DNA from: Antedon mediterranea
Taxonomy: Eukaryota; Echinodermata; Crinoidea; Comatulida; Antedonidae
Direction: 5' to 3'
Assembly: GCF_964355755.1 (NCBI RefSeq)
Contig: NC_092673.1
Coordinates: 24,123,001-24,187,000, forward strand
DNA length: 64,000 nucleotides
The notes under the pieces are model-generated. The model was not told the origin of the DNA. It saw only the letters and a list, made by a program, of their open reading frames with translations, and searched no databases. The position numbers and the translations under genes were made by a program. How positions within the stretch are numbered: position 1 is the first letter of the stretch; every line of letters begins with the position of its first letter. This document shows, piece by piece, positions 47,771-59,699 of the stretch.

Positions 47771-48496
47771 AACTGGGACCTCTGGTAGACCAGTCTTTGA
47801 CTGAGGAGGTCGGTACAAATAATTATAAACAATATGATAATTGAAAACGATGTGATGTCGTTTTTTAAAGTTGTTCATAATAGCAAATCGTAATAACCAA
47901 AATATCGTTTTCGTCATCGATCATCTTTAATATTATTTAATGTAATGACTGGATGCTCTTATGACATCTGTAAATTTAATTTAATGGTGAGCTATAATAC
48001 CGTAATACATTACCTTTTTACGTGACTATCTAATTATCAAAAAAATAGGATGTTAAAATACTATGCTAAATTAAAAGTAGAGTTGTTTTACAATAATCCG
48101 AATATTTTTAAATGTATACTTTTAACGTATTAACGGACCTTCATGGTTTTATTAACACATGATGTATATTACTTTGATACACTTATGGGGATCCGATATA
48201 TATTCTGTAATGCTATAATGACCACATGCGATGATTGACCTATTTATCAAAGTCAATGACAAATTAGTGTTAATCAATACGTATGACTGATATTGTCTGG
48301 TTTATTAAAGAAAATGATTTGAGTTCCAGAAATAAATTTATTAAATATTATATATAATTTCAATACCGAACTATTAATTTTAAAACATTATTATTTCTTA
48401 TACTGAATTAATCCAGTTCTACTTCTAGCCTACTTTGCACTGTATTGATCACAACAAAGATTCGAACCAAAGCCTTTAACATGACACTGTGTAATA

Positions 48497-48652
48497 TAAA
48501 GCCTTGTTTACACTATCAAACTTTCTGTGACGAAAAATGGGATGGACATGATGATGTCATATCACTACCATATTTGGGCATATCACTACCATTATTTGGG
48601 CACATCACAGTTTGTTTTGTCAAACTAGTTTGATAGTGTAGACAGAGCTTTA
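48497..48652. repeat. hairpin MITE, family A (copy 9)
   Basis: Complete: TAAAGCCTTGTTTACACTATC and GATAGTGTAGACAGAGCTTTA, with a doubled CACTACCAT.ATTTGGGCA centre. Confidence 0.85.
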
Positions 48653-48722
48653 GTCTGTACTTATTAATGAATGCGAAATGCATCAGTCGATTAATGTTTG
48701 AGTGTGTACCATACCTAATACA

Positions 48723-48850
48723 CTAGTCTGGGCTCCAGATGGAGTTTTGTCTTAATATTAGTAAAAGGATAAATATCTTTGCACATATGGCGTTTCATAC
48801 GTGTGGAATAACATAAAAAAGACAATAAATACAGACTTGGAGCAAGTCTA
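48723..48850. mobile_element. hAT-like MITE, family C (copy 2, internal deletion)
   Basis: CTAGTCTGGGCTCCAGATGG to CAGACTTGGAGCAAGTCTA, 128 bp. Flanks CTAATACA and TTAATACA (7 of 8 match). Confidence 0.8.
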
Positions 48851-48896
48851 TTAATACATGTATGATAGTGCAACTTGAATACAATATTTTATCAGC

Positions 48897-50053
48897 TAAA
48901 GCTTGGTTCCCACTAGAACGTAACGCAAGGACGTAAACGCAACGTAAGCGTGTTGACCAATGACAATCGAAGTTATAGACAGTTAGCAATCACAAGCGAA
49001 TAAGCCATCGCTTGTGATTGGTCAATTCACTAGCGTTGCGTTACGTCCTTGCGTTGCGTCGCTAGTGAGAACCTAGTCTGGGTTCCAGACGGAGTTTTGT
49101 CTTAATATTAGTTAAAAGATAAATATTTTGGCACAGATGGCGTTTCATACGTATACTACTTGATTTTGGATACTCCGTCTGGGGAAACACGCACAAGTCA
49201 CGTGGTTTGACACCAAGAATTCTTGGTGCATACGATTATCCGGTTGACTAGTTTCAGCTGCATGCGATTGGCTACTCACTCGTACAATGTGTAAATATTC
49301 ATATTTCAGAATTTCAAAGACTCAACAACTAAGATGATGCGCATGCGCTATGTTACGTTTAGACAATGTGTACTTGGGTACATTATGAAAGTTCTGAAGG
49401 CTAGAAATTATTTTATATGCCTAGTAGTCTGGTAAACATTTGATGGGATCTTTGAAACATGAAAACTCGTCTTGATATATGATAGGCTAGCTTCTCCGCA
49501 AATCAAACATTGAATGGATCATTTATTACGCGGAGATAATTTTGATTTAATTCCCACCGAGACCCTGTCCTGTTCTGTGTGGTGGTGTAGCCCTGTTGTG
49601 TGCCGGTGGTATGGATATGTATGTAGGCCTACTTCATTGGCGTTTTATTTGGCAGGTCATACGTGCGAGTTGAGTAGGACCTACGAAAGAGGCCTAGCCA
49701 AGGACTAAACAATTAATAAACAAAACAACTTGGCATTACTATTTTATATTTCAACAGTCTCGATCGTACATTAAGCACTGGTAGGCCTACGTACTCGATC
49801 TCTTTCATTTTGAAACAAAATGATCATTGGTTGATTCGAAATCCATATTTACATACCGCCCGCCCCATATAGCCAAATACGGTATGATAACCTACGTCAT
49901 TCTTATCGTATGTTTGCGGTCTGCAAATCGATTTCTATACGTGTTTCACAAGTCTGTATTTTCAGACAAAAATCCCGGTCGAAATAAAAACAAATAAATA
50001 AAAAAAAAAGATAATACAGACTTGGGGCAAGTCTAGTGAGAACCACGCTTTAC
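48897..50053. repeat. hairpin MITE, family B (copy 4), split by a family C insertion
   Basis: TAAAGCTTGGTTCCCACTAG start, both GTGATTGG palindrome arms, and GCGTTGCGTCGCTAGTGAGAAC. The terminal CACGCTTTA is found only at 50044-50052, after a 963-bp insertion. Confidence 0.8.
49073..50035. mobile_element. long hAT-like element, family C (copy 3, 963 bp)
   Basis: Ends CTAGTCTGGGTTCCAGACGG and ACAGACTTGGGGCAAGTCTA with a perfect 8-bp duplication GTGAGAAC at 49065-49072 and 50036-50043. It is much longer than the other copies. The extra interior (about 49200-49930) has no transposase frame, so it is either a longer subfamily or holds a further insertion. Confidence 0.85.
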
Positions 50054-52234
50054 AGGGAGACTAATGTTCCCTCTTACCTTCCATTTTATATCTTTATCTT
50101 TACATTTAAGTATTTTAGTCATTTATGTAAATCTAAAATTGAACCACTAAAACCATAAGAAACGCGTGCGCAAGAAATACCGATATCGTTGTCTCATAAA
50201 TAAAAGTAATTAAAACTCAATCAATGTGGAAAGAGCTAGGCCTAATTATCAAACTAATTGGAAAGACTGTGCTATATAAATATTGAAATACATTCAGCCA
50301 CATGCATTCACAATATTTAGAAAACAATTTAAAAAGTAATTAAAAGCCGATCGGAAAAAGCTAATTGATAAACTAATTAAAAAGACCGTGTTTTGAATTT
50401 TAAACATATTAGTCATCGTAAATTCGGCTTTATTGGCTTTATATATAGGATTACGCCTCAGTATAGATAAGATGACAATTCGCCTATTATACCCACACGT
50501 GTTCATACAACAGCCGCCTCTAACATATTTCTATGCCATCATTAACGAAATTGTTAATGTTATGATTCAAAATTTCAACTCATGGGTTAAAAGCAAGTTC
50601 AAATTGTGTCATCAGATGATTGGAACCATAAATTACATTTGAACATATCGTTTAGAAATATATCTATATATCTACTAGCATGCGATTGGCGAACGAAATA
50701 ATCAAACGTTGGCTAAATTCAATTACTGATTATTAATTATTTCCAGCCTATCGAGATACATGGTTGCACACATATCTGTTGATATAGGCTAAATTTGAAC
50801 ACTGTGGTTAAAACAAGACTATTTTGGTACGTTGTAGAAACTTCTTATGACAAATCAGAGTCTTATGATAAGGTGAGTTTAGGAAATTCAACAGACACAT
50901 GAAAAGTGGTAAGTTAGCTATCTATTAGGTATTTGCTAAAATATCATAACTTTCTTTTCATCTTTCAAGTAAAATGTAATAATAATCCTTAAAAAACACG
51001 TCCCGATTTGAATGTGTAATATGTTTTGTATCAAAATACAAGTTTGAAACTTGGAAATTTATAAAATCTGGACTATAAAATGGTCTTCATACCCAAATGA
51101 AGATTCTCTGTTTTCTGCCTCCGTTAGAACACAAATAGGTTAATAATATTGGGGCCGGTACTTGTAATAGAATAGACTTAACGTTTAAATTTGAATTGGT
51201 ATACATATCATTAATTTATTGTTTAAATGTAAATAGGATCACCCCAGGTCGAGTTAAGCTTACACTGAGCATTGCAGGGAACATAAAATGATGACTGAGA
51301 TAAAGATGTAGAAAAGCAAGAACTAAAAATGTTTTGTACAGTAGAAAACCTCCTTTGGGAATACTATTTCTATTCAGGAGACACGTGATTGTATGGGTCC
51401 CAACCGGGTCTCCTTAACAGGGGTTCAACTGATTCAATTTCCCACAACCGTATTACAATTATGAGGTTTTCGACCTGCTAAACCTAAGTGTTGATTATAG
51501 ATTAATCTAAAAGTTTTGAGATTTGTTTTATGTTTTAATAATCCCGGATTTACCTATATGTTAAAAAAAAACTTTATTGGTCATTGTGTTTAAAACCTAC
51601 TAATCGAATGAATGACCGATTTATCTTAATTGGTAACATACAGAATGTATCATCCAAATTATAAGTTGATATTCTATAGTAATGATCGTCTCCGAATAAC
51701 CTTTATAAAAAAAACACCAACAAGTAGTTAACATAAATAAACAATGAATTAAGGTAGATTTAGACCTAAAGGATTGAGACATTTATTTTCTAAGTTATAA
51801 TTACTATTTTTACTGAAATTACATCCTGAATTCATACGGTATACAGAGTTTTAGCGAGTTACGTGCGAAATAAGCATAAAACGGCATCATGGAATAATTG
51901 TATTTTTTGTTGGCCTTGTGCAATAGGCTAAACATTTAAAATTGATGTAATCATACTGTATACAAATATTGAATCGTTTCTTTCACAATTAAAGATTGTT
52001 ATTCTTTCAATTCATCTTTAATTTATCACGAATCATGTCAATCAACTATATTGAAATGTATTGAAATATATCAAGTAAAAATGAATGATTTTCTGAAAAA
52101 CGTGAGAGAACATAAATTATTATCTATATCTATCATTTCTTAGAAAAGCTGAATTAGTAATGATTTACATAAACGGTACACCGTAATTTAAAGGAGAAAC
52201 AGTGTAGTCCTTTCTGTAAATGTAACCGTTCATT
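50054..52234. other. non-genic sequence
   Basis: No supported exon or RNA gene. It includes one family E remnant (51338-51431). Confidence 0.4.
51338..51431. repeat. MITE, family E (copy 3)
   Basis: TACAGTAGAAAACCTCCTTT at the left and AACAGGGGTTCAACTG at the right. Confidence 0.5.
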
Positions 52235-52365
52235 TAGACTTGCCCCAAGTCTGTAGTTATTTTGAGTCGTTTCGATGTTTACAAGCTCAAGTAGTACACG
52301 TATGAAAAGCCATATGCGCTAAAATATTTATCTTTTAACTGATATTAAGTCAAAACTACTACCGT
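52235..52365. mobile_element. hAT-like MITE, family C (copy 4, right end lost)
   Basis: TAGACTTGCCCCAAGTCTGTAG, then CAAGCTCAAGTAGTACACGTATGAAA and ATTTATCTTTTAACTGATATTAAGTC. Confidence 0.75.
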
Positions 52366-53589
52366 ATATTATGCCTCCTTAAGCGAGACAGTGTTTTATT
52401 TTCGGAGAAAGCGAATAACTTTATCAGAATTACTGTACGATTCAAAGTTTAATTTTGTTCATCTTTAGGCCTATTCGTTATATGTTTTGTGAGACAATAC
52501 ATCTTTATTTAATTAATTAAAGCCACAATGTTTAATTGAGATTCAATCCACTGAGCCACAAAGACTACGATTCTAGCAATAAAGACAACAAGGGCAGGTT
52601 CCAAAAAAGGCGGCATATTCGCATTGAGCACTACCGTATTTCACTTGAACATTACTGAACACTCATGGTCCATCGATTGGGGGAAGCAATTAGCCTGCCA
52701 ATGCGTCGGGAATGTTTAATCCTCAATGGGATAATGTATACGATTCTAACTATTTAGAACACAAATTTCACCCCAGGCGTTGGTATTACCTCTAATTATT
52801 ATATTAAATTTCAATTTAGTAGTCGATAAATTAAGGTGTTTCTAGTAATTATTAACATAACCATATTTACAGCTCACTGAGGAAAGTAAACGTGAACGAA
52901 CGTATAGCCCAAGGTTGTAATGTATATCAAAACTATATATCATATTAAATATTAGTTATGATAGCTTTATAATAATGCATTGACCTCCGTATGCAAATTT
53001 GAACTCGTATTATTTGTCTTACTGAAGGGGACTAACCATAATATTAATTTAGACATAATTAATATAGTCTCTCCTTAAAAAACTAACTGTAAGTGTAAGG
53101 TTATACAGCAACACAGGGTAGTAGAGTAAAGCGTATAGCCCTACACAAAAAAAATGTAAAACTGTCACTTAGGCTAATTGTTATATTATTAGTTTCTTGT
53201 CATTCTCAGAACTCGTGAAAAGGGGAAATCTTGGAGGAGAACCAAAGACTTTTACAAACAATTGTTATATTATAGGCCTGCGATTGCTTTTAGAGTGTAT
53301 TTTTGGCAATTTCCCAAAGGGCAGGCCTCTTCTCACACGAATACCTGTGCAGGGTTACAATTCTCCGCTCAATAAAAGTTGTAGGCCTAGAAAATTATAT
53401 TAAGCCAATGAGACCGCTGAACGAATTCTCTCTGGTTATGTCCGGATTTCCCCTTTCCCTATAATTCATATTATAAGATATCCGGTATACTTTAAATTAA
53501 CTCTCTCAATTTGATATATAAGATAGATAAACGTTACCAAATGTTAACAGAATGATTCAGCCTGTTTTATCTAGCATTCCGGTCTAAAT

Positions 53590-53626
53590 TGCCTGAGAGA
53601 GCATCATCTTCCAACACACACTCTCG
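53590..53626 (+). promoter_or_regulatory. candidate donor-ended exon upstream of receptor
   Basis: CACACTCTCG|GTAAGC gives a good donor at 53626. A second weak candidate for a receptor 5' UTR exon; no TATA box seen. Confidence 0.2.
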
Positions 53627-53763
53627 GTAAGCCACTCTTTCTATTCAAGTTTTATTATTACTGTAGCGATAATTCAATGCCTACGAAAACTATATTATGA
53701 GGTGTAATAATAATACGAATAACTTTTACGCATTAGCGCCCATGTTAATTTAATTCTTGGGTT

Positions 53764-54117
53764 ATAAATTTATTTATTTATTTATTTATTGTATGTCTTT
53801 GGGCAATGTGGCCAAGGATTACCAATAGTGAATTAATCACTGTCCTATCAGATAGGTGGTAATCCCCCTGATACAGGGGCTATTGTGTGAACCAGTTCAC
53901 CGGGGTAACCCCCTACTCTTTTTCGAATAATGAACTGGGTTTCTTTAAAGTACACACAGGTTATAACTGTGTACGGTTTATAGTCCTTATCCGAGAAGAC
54001 TTGTTCCACCACCAGAACTAGGAGCGAGTCGGCCTCGAACCCTTGCCGATGTTGTTGTTGGCTCTTTAGGTACGGTAAACGGCGCCCCTGCCTTAACCGC
54101 TCGGCCATATGACTCAC
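53764..54117 (-). repeat. tRNA-Leu/Ser-type SINE with (AATA)n tail
   Basis: The minus strand begins GAGTCATATGGCCGAGCGGTTAAGGC, a class II tRNA D-arm and A-box, with B-box GGGTTCGAGGC about 55 bp on. The body contains TCTTCTCGGATAAGGACTAT AAACCG, GGGGGTTACCCCGGTGAACTGG and TGTATCAGGGGGATTACC. It ends in (ATAAATA)n at 53764-53785. Reading frames of 67-89 codons here are not genes. Confidence 0.8.
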
Positions 54118-54625
54118 TCATAAAGAAATATGAATTTTCTTCTTTGTACTTTGCTCTGCTCAGTGGTATGGTATTCCAATGCATTCCCATTATGACACAC
54201 CATAGGTATTATACCTCCATGGACACGCCGAGAGGAATACCGATTTATTCCTATTAACCCCATACCAGACATTGGTCGAAATTAAAGCATTCTTATCTGA
54301 CATATGAACATTGATTTCCGCAATTAAGAACCAGTATTGGTCCGTTTAAATTAAAGCATATACTTATGTGACATATAGGCCTAATAGCATTTCTGATTTC
54401 CTCCATTAATAACCAAGTATGCCTGTATCAAATAACTTTGTCTATACGCGTGATTGAACAAGAATTAGACTGTCTTCATTGATAACGACTATTGAATTTA
54501 ACATTTCGAGAGTGCACTACACTAGGAGCACTCTTTATAAGGGCACTTTCGACTCGCATTAAAATATCAAGTAAAACATTAAAACATTACAAGACTTAGA
54601 ATATAAGAGACAAATATTTCAGCAG

Positions 54626-54843
54626 TTAAACGTCCGGTTTCGCTGCGTCTGTTTGTCCGTCAGGCTCTAACGTTTTCGACATCCAAACTTTCTCTTTGGT
54701 GGTGGTGTGCACATCAACCGAAACGACATCATACTGTAGGCCTACCTCTGGAGTGGGCATCAAAAATACGGGATCTTCAGTTTCCCGAATGTTATTGACT
54801 TGTAGACATGTCATTCCATGAGCACCACAGTTTCTGACATGTC
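54626..54843 (-). CDS. candidate orphan terminal exon, unknown product
   Basis: Minus-strand frame open from an upstream stop through a possible acceptor (CATGTCAG at about 54840) to TAA at 54626. The translation RNCGAHGMTCLQVNN then EDPVFLMPTPEVGLQYDVVS and VDVHTTTKEKVWMSK is protein-like and not repetitive. No family recognised. It could be a decayed gene fragment or chance; no partner exon was found. Confidence 0.25.
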
Positions 54844-55905
54844 GTGTTTAGGATAGAAATCCCGGTTCCGTATGATGTGTGTGGATGTCGTATTGAGAAT
54901 AAATTAATGCAGAACCTCGGCGCCCGTTGGTAGATCTGGTTGATGTGTTGAGGTAAATCACAGTAATTTGGACACTTTTACAGTTTCTTCTTCTAGTCAG
55001 ATTACATTGGGTATTTAATTAATGTTTAAATCTGATAATATTATTGCAAATTAAAGGTAAACTTCATTCACCTTGAGAATAAAGACATTAGTCTATCTAT
55101 AAAGTCATTATTTTAAATATCATTGGATGAAAAATATAACCTAAACAACCATTTGCCATCAGTATGCTCAATATATCAAAGTTATCCTTAATTGTATTCT
55201 TTTCATCGTCAAAATTGCTTATGTTTATAACGAGCTATTAACACCTGCTTGTGAGCGATAAGATCGTTATTATATTAATGATGTTGTCATTAAATAATTA
55301 ATACGGGTTAACTTCATAAAGTCTGTATTTACAGAGAAAAAAGCAAAAATAATAATTGTGATAAACCATATTATTATTCTAAAAACAAAATAAACACTTT
55401 CCATCTTTCTGACTTAAACAATAAATTGTCTTCTCCTGACGCATCCGTAACGCAATCAAGGGAGAACCTCCTGATATGTAAATTAGCATTACATACCAAC
55501 GCACGCCACCACCAATCTTTCTTTCTTTCATTAATTTATTTGGCATCTCAATACATAACATCGATTGATATAATATACATTATAGCGCCATAAAACTTTC
55601 GATATGTGACATACCTGTATATTTTAATATGTTTTTAAAAACACAAAATAAAAATGAATAATATAATATTGGCGCATTTAAAAAGCAACCTTTAAATTCA
55701 TAATTTGTTTTTGTTTTGTTTTCAAAGCAAATATTGAACATACTTTAGCATTAAAATTGTATAAAACTGAATTATGACTTTTTTATTCTACACAAACAGT
55801 AAAATGCATGCTGGGATTAGATGTACAACCCCGGTGTAACAGCCAATGATCTCTTGCACAATAAAACATCTCCTCCAATATACTGCAGATTGGATGATGT
55901 CACTG

Positions 55906-56091
55906 TATATATAACTGTAGTTAGCTTTTCATCGTATTAGTCCGCCCATCAGCTAATCTTAGACAGAGAGACATTTCGTGATGATCTTCTTTTCGTTAAG
56001 TGACGTTCTGTTTCCATAGGCACAGCAGCTGTGAACATTGTCTAAGCGACGTAACGAATTTCTACCAGATCTGGCAAACTGGTGAAGTCAG
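55906..56091 (+). promoter_or_regulatory. probable receptor promoter and non-coding exon 1
   Basis: TATATATAA at 55906-55914, a plausible start near 55940, and a short exon ending in GTCAG|GTAATA at 56091. The receptor coding exon has a good acceptor at 58173, giving a 2.1-kb 5' UTR intron. Inference from sequence signals only. Confidence 0.45.
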
Positions 56092-56343
56092 GTAATACTA
56101 AAGATATTTCTGTTTATTTTTAATTAATCTTGGTATAATTACTTTTTCTCACGTTCGTCTTATCTACATATAATAACTAATTTATTTTTAATCAAAATGC
56201 TATAACGTAATGTTTAATCAAGGAAAGGTCATATGAGAAATTGCCATGGTCTAAAAGCATGTGACCAAATAGATGTGGTTCTATAATCCAATTCTAGGCC
56301 TACCTAATTTTTAAAAGCGTTCGATAAAAAAGTATGGGCAGTA

Positions 56344-56490
56344 CTAGACTTGCTCCAAGTCTGTAGTTATTTCGAGGCTTTTCGATGTTTTTCTGAAATA
56401 CAAGCTCAAGTAGTATACGTATGAAACGCCATATGTGCGATAATATTGATCTTTTTACTAATATTAAGTCAAAACTCCGTCTGGAACCAA
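56344..56490. mobile_element. hAT-like MITE, family C (copy 5)
   Basis: CTAGACTTGCTCCAAGTCTGTAG to AAAACTCCGTCTGGAACC. Lies inside the proposed receptor 5' UTR intron. Confidence 0.8.
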
Positions 56491-56979
56491 GGCCAGGACA
56501 ATACGTGGCTATCTAAAACATATTACAAAGTAGAACGTTGACTCATATTTATTCATTTTTATTTATTATTTAACGCTAATAATAGAATCGATAAAATTTA
56601 ATACGTATATATTCAAATAATAATAGTACAAGAATTTTAAAATGTTAAAATTAAAATGACAATTATGAAATGCATAAAGAAAGATCGTTAAAATGGTAAG
56701 GTATCCGTAAATGTTTACGAGTTAGTAGGGGAAAGGGTTATGTTAATATATTAAGCTTTTCAATTCTCAGTGCTGTATATCGTATACATACGAACTTATT
56801 TTGCCAGTATCTTATAATGTTAATTTCCTGGTCAAATTGTTTATCTTTTTATTGTATGATTTGTATATGGATGTACTATCCGATTAATAGGCACATTCCT
56901 ATGTATTGTCCTATCCTATCCTATTGTATCACATGTAGTGCCTGTATGATGGAAAGGTCAGTTTAAAGTTTGTTTGAAT

Positions 56980-57100
56980 GAATGTGCCCAATATGGTAGT
57001 TATATGCCCAAACATGGTAGTGTTATAACATCATCATGTCCATATATGGACACATCACATTTTTTTGTCACATACAGTTTGATAGTGTAGACAGAGCTTT
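56980..57100. repeat. hairpin MITE, family A (copy 10)
   Basis: AATGTGCCCAATATGGTAGT to GTTTGATAGTGTAGACAGAG CTTT; the left end is eroded. In the receptor 5' UTR intron. Confidence 0.8.
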
Positions 57101-57721
57101 GGGTTGGCTTTAGGCCTATGACACGGGTGTCACATTGTGAGGAATCAAGGAATTTTGGATTAATTTAGACACATACATACATTTGACATTAAATCGATCA
57201 CCTGTTATAAAATACTGTCTTTATATTAAGCTAGTAATTAAGAAAGATCACTTTACACAAGAACATTACACTAACTGATAGATTTAATGACGTGATTTAC
57301 CTAAATTTAAAAATGCGTACAACGTGCGTAGTACGTTTGAATTAGCATGGTTATCGAGTTTCGTAAATGATGAACGGATTGATATATTTCAGGTTTTTGA
57401 CATTAAATCGAACACTACAGTAGTTAAAAAATACTGTCTTTAAACTAAGCTAGAAAAATTTTAGAATTAAATGTTCTGACGTTCATAAACAATTTTATTC
57501 ACAAATACTTGTTGTGATATTTGATAAATCATATAGTGTGAACAAATGGTCACATATATATAATAATAATTAATTTTTGGAAAGTCAATATTTTTCCAAT
57601 TTTTTGACACATTTCTAGTGCTATAACTATGCTTTAGGCATCCACCGTAAAACGCCTACAGAATAGACAATTTAAAATAAATATCTAATTAACAATTTGT
57701 TATTTGTTATCTATATTACTT

Positions 57722-57849
57722 TGACAAAAAATTATGGTAGTAATAATATGCTTAAATATGGTAGTGATATTATACCATCATGTCCATATATGGGCACATC
57801 ACATGTTTTTGTCACATCAAGTTTGATAGTGTAGAGACAGAGCTTTATT
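57722..57849. repeat. hairpin MITE, family A (copy 11)
   Basis: TGACAAAAAATTATGGTAGT to AGTTTGATAGTGTAGAGACA GAGCTTTA; the left end is eroded. Confidence 0.75.
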
Positions 57850-57969
57850 ATATGACAATTTTTGGTCACAAAAGCGGAAGCTACCCCACTTATTGAATTA
57901 ATTTTCTGCAACAGAGTGACATTCAGCATCAATCTTTACTCCAGAAAATTATTAAAAATGAAAACCTTT

Positions 57970-58046
57970 CTTGTCCCTTGTGATTGGTCGACTAATTCGT
58001 CATGTCCACGTCATTGCGTTGCGTCCGAGTGGGAACAAGCTTTATT
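57970..58046. repeat. hairpin MITE, family B (copy 5, right half)
   Basis: CCCTTGTGATTGGTCGACTA to GTCCGAGTGGGAACAAGCTTTA, about 130 bp before the receptor acceptor. Confidence 0.75.
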
Positions 58047-58173
58047 TACCACTACGGTACAAGTTGCTTGTTTGGCCGCCTTGATAAGGGAGTAGGCCTA
58101 TGAGACAAAAAACCTTGTAAAGCCTCTTTGATCTTTCAATATGTAACGACATTCTGTTATCTTCGTCTTTCAG

Positions 58174-58255
58174 GTTTCAAATCGGAAACGAGTCATCATC
58201 CACATAGTTACTTACTGTCAGCATATTCAACGTATCCCCGACGACAGCTTGCATC
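58174..58255 (+). other. receptor 5' UTR, part of coding exon
   Basis: Follows a pyrimidine-rich acceptor (ATCTTCGTCTTTCAG) ending at 58173 and leads to the ATG at 58256. Confidence 0.5.
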
Positions 58256-59419
58256 ATGAATGAAAGCGTCACCAACGAGAACGCACAAATACACGCCGTC
58301 CTAAAATCTATGACGTACACAACTGGAGATGAGCTACTATTGACAGTTGTTATACCAATATTGTTTATCATCGGTGTAGTTGGAAACGTGTTCGTAATTG
58401 TCGTTTTCATACGTTTCAAATCCATGCGAACGGCGCCTTATGTGTACCTATTTACACTTGCCGTTGTAGATTTAATGTTCCTGCTGATAGTTGCGCCTGT
58501 CCAATGGATCATGTACTTATCAAGTCCTATACGTGAAGACTTTTCAGGATTGGGTGACGTTACCTGTAAATTCTATCTCGTCATTCAAGATTTTTGTGTA
58601 CTTTTTTCTACCGTGATTATTGTTTGTGTGACGATTGAACGTTACATGGCAATATGTCACCCAATGTCATTAGATAGGTCAAAGGTGTCAAAAAGGTCAA
58701 GTATAACATGTATTGTCGCTAGTATTGCAATCCTGATTTATAAAATCCCGGTATTGAGTTTAGCAACATTAGCCGAGTACCCCGTACTAGCGAACATGGA
58801 TGAAAACATCACCTCGCAGTACGACGATTTTCCGGACTATGTTCAAGTGTGTTTATACTGCAATGGATTCAAGTCACCCGCAACGTGTAATAGATTCAAC
58901 AAATCCTTATATTTCGATTTGATACTTAATGTGATAGTTTTACCGTGTGTTTCTACACTGTATATCCGTATACTTTATGTACTTTGTAGTCGCGAAAATA
59001 TTTCGGACACCGGCGGGTCATCCGCACATCTGAAACAAATGAAGGTCCAAAGTGCGTGTATGATCGTCTTAGTGGTACTCGTATTCATCATTTGTACGAT
59101 TCCTTTCCGAGTATTTTCATTTTTTTATAACCTATATGCTAACAAACATTCAAGGCCGATTGTTGACGAGGCTACACTAAGTTTGATAATTTATATTAAC
59201 AGGACTTTGGTATTTCTGAATTCAGCAGTAAACCCGATAATCTATCATATTGTTAGTAGTAAGTATAGGAGCGCTTTTAAGAAAGGCTTATTGTTCAAAA
59301 GAGCAGGTAGATCGCTGACTAAGTCTAAGATGACAAGAGAAACGACACTTTCAAGTAAAGGGCGGCAAACTATTCGAGGCGAAGAACATAACAGACGACT
59401 AATGAGTTCTATACATTGA
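58256..59419 (+). CDS. rhodopsin-family (class A) G-protein-coupled receptor, probably neuropeptide-type
   Basis: Seven-helix plasma-membrane receptor of 387 residues in one uninterrupted exon, stop TGA. Landmarks: GVVGN with Asn44 (TM1), LAVVD with Asp72 (TM2), Cys104 at the top of TM3, IERYMAICHP with an ERY version of DRY at 128-130, Pro230 in TM5, FIICTIPF with Pro283 in TM6 (the usual CWxP Trp is Thr), and NPIIY at 326-330 (TM7). TM4 lacks the conserved Trp. The N-terminus is short (about 28 residues) without signal peptide, with an NES glycosylation site at residue 2. The second extracellular loop holds three cysteines, one presumably bonded to Cys104. The basic, Ser/Thr-rich tail (345-387) suits arrestin or kinase regulation. 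Overall form is like invertebrate FMRFamide-receptor-like or TRH-receptor-like peptide receptors. The ligand cannot be told. The ATG is the first in the exon and gives a normal TM1 position. Confidence 0.95.
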   Translation: MNESVTNENAQIHAVLKSMTYTTGDELLLTVVIPILFIIGVVGNVFVIVVFIRFKSMRTAPYVYLFTLAVVDLMFLLIVAPVQWIMYLSSPIREDFSGLGDVTCKFYLVIQDFCVLFSTVIIVCVTIERYMAICHPMSLDRSKVSKRSSITCIVASIAILIYKIPVLSLATLAEYPVLANMDENITSQYDDFPDYVQVCLYCNGFKSPATCNRFNKSLYFDLILNVIVLPCVSTLYIRILYVLCSRENISDTGGSSAHLKQMKVQSACMIVLVVLVFIICTIPFRVFSFFYNLYANKHSRPIVDEATLSLIIYINRTLVFLNSAVNPIIYHIVSSKYRSAFKKGLLFKRAGRSLTKSKMTRETTLSSKGRQTIRGEEHNRRLMSSIH

Positions 59420-59699
59420 TAATTAATTTTAAAAACATGTATATAGTACAGTGAAGAATTATAACTGAAATTGTTATTTATTAAAACTATTTGTCCGATA
59501 GTAATGAAAGTGTGACATAATTTTATATTTACTGTTTTTGTGAGAGTGACAATCTTGGTGATAAGACAAGCTTATATTATAACGGTGATAATGGTGTTGA
59601 CTTTATTTATAAAGGATAACTTTGGCATAGGTTCTAGACCGTATTTCTAATTAGTTGGCGCACTTGGAGTTTAATACGTATAGTACCTGTGCCCGAAAA

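Noticed and set aside
53848-54190. 67- and 89-codon minus-strand frames
   Set aside because: They read through a tRNA-derived SINE head and body.
58177-58425. 82-codon minus-strand frame
   Set aside because: Antisense shadow of the receptor start region.
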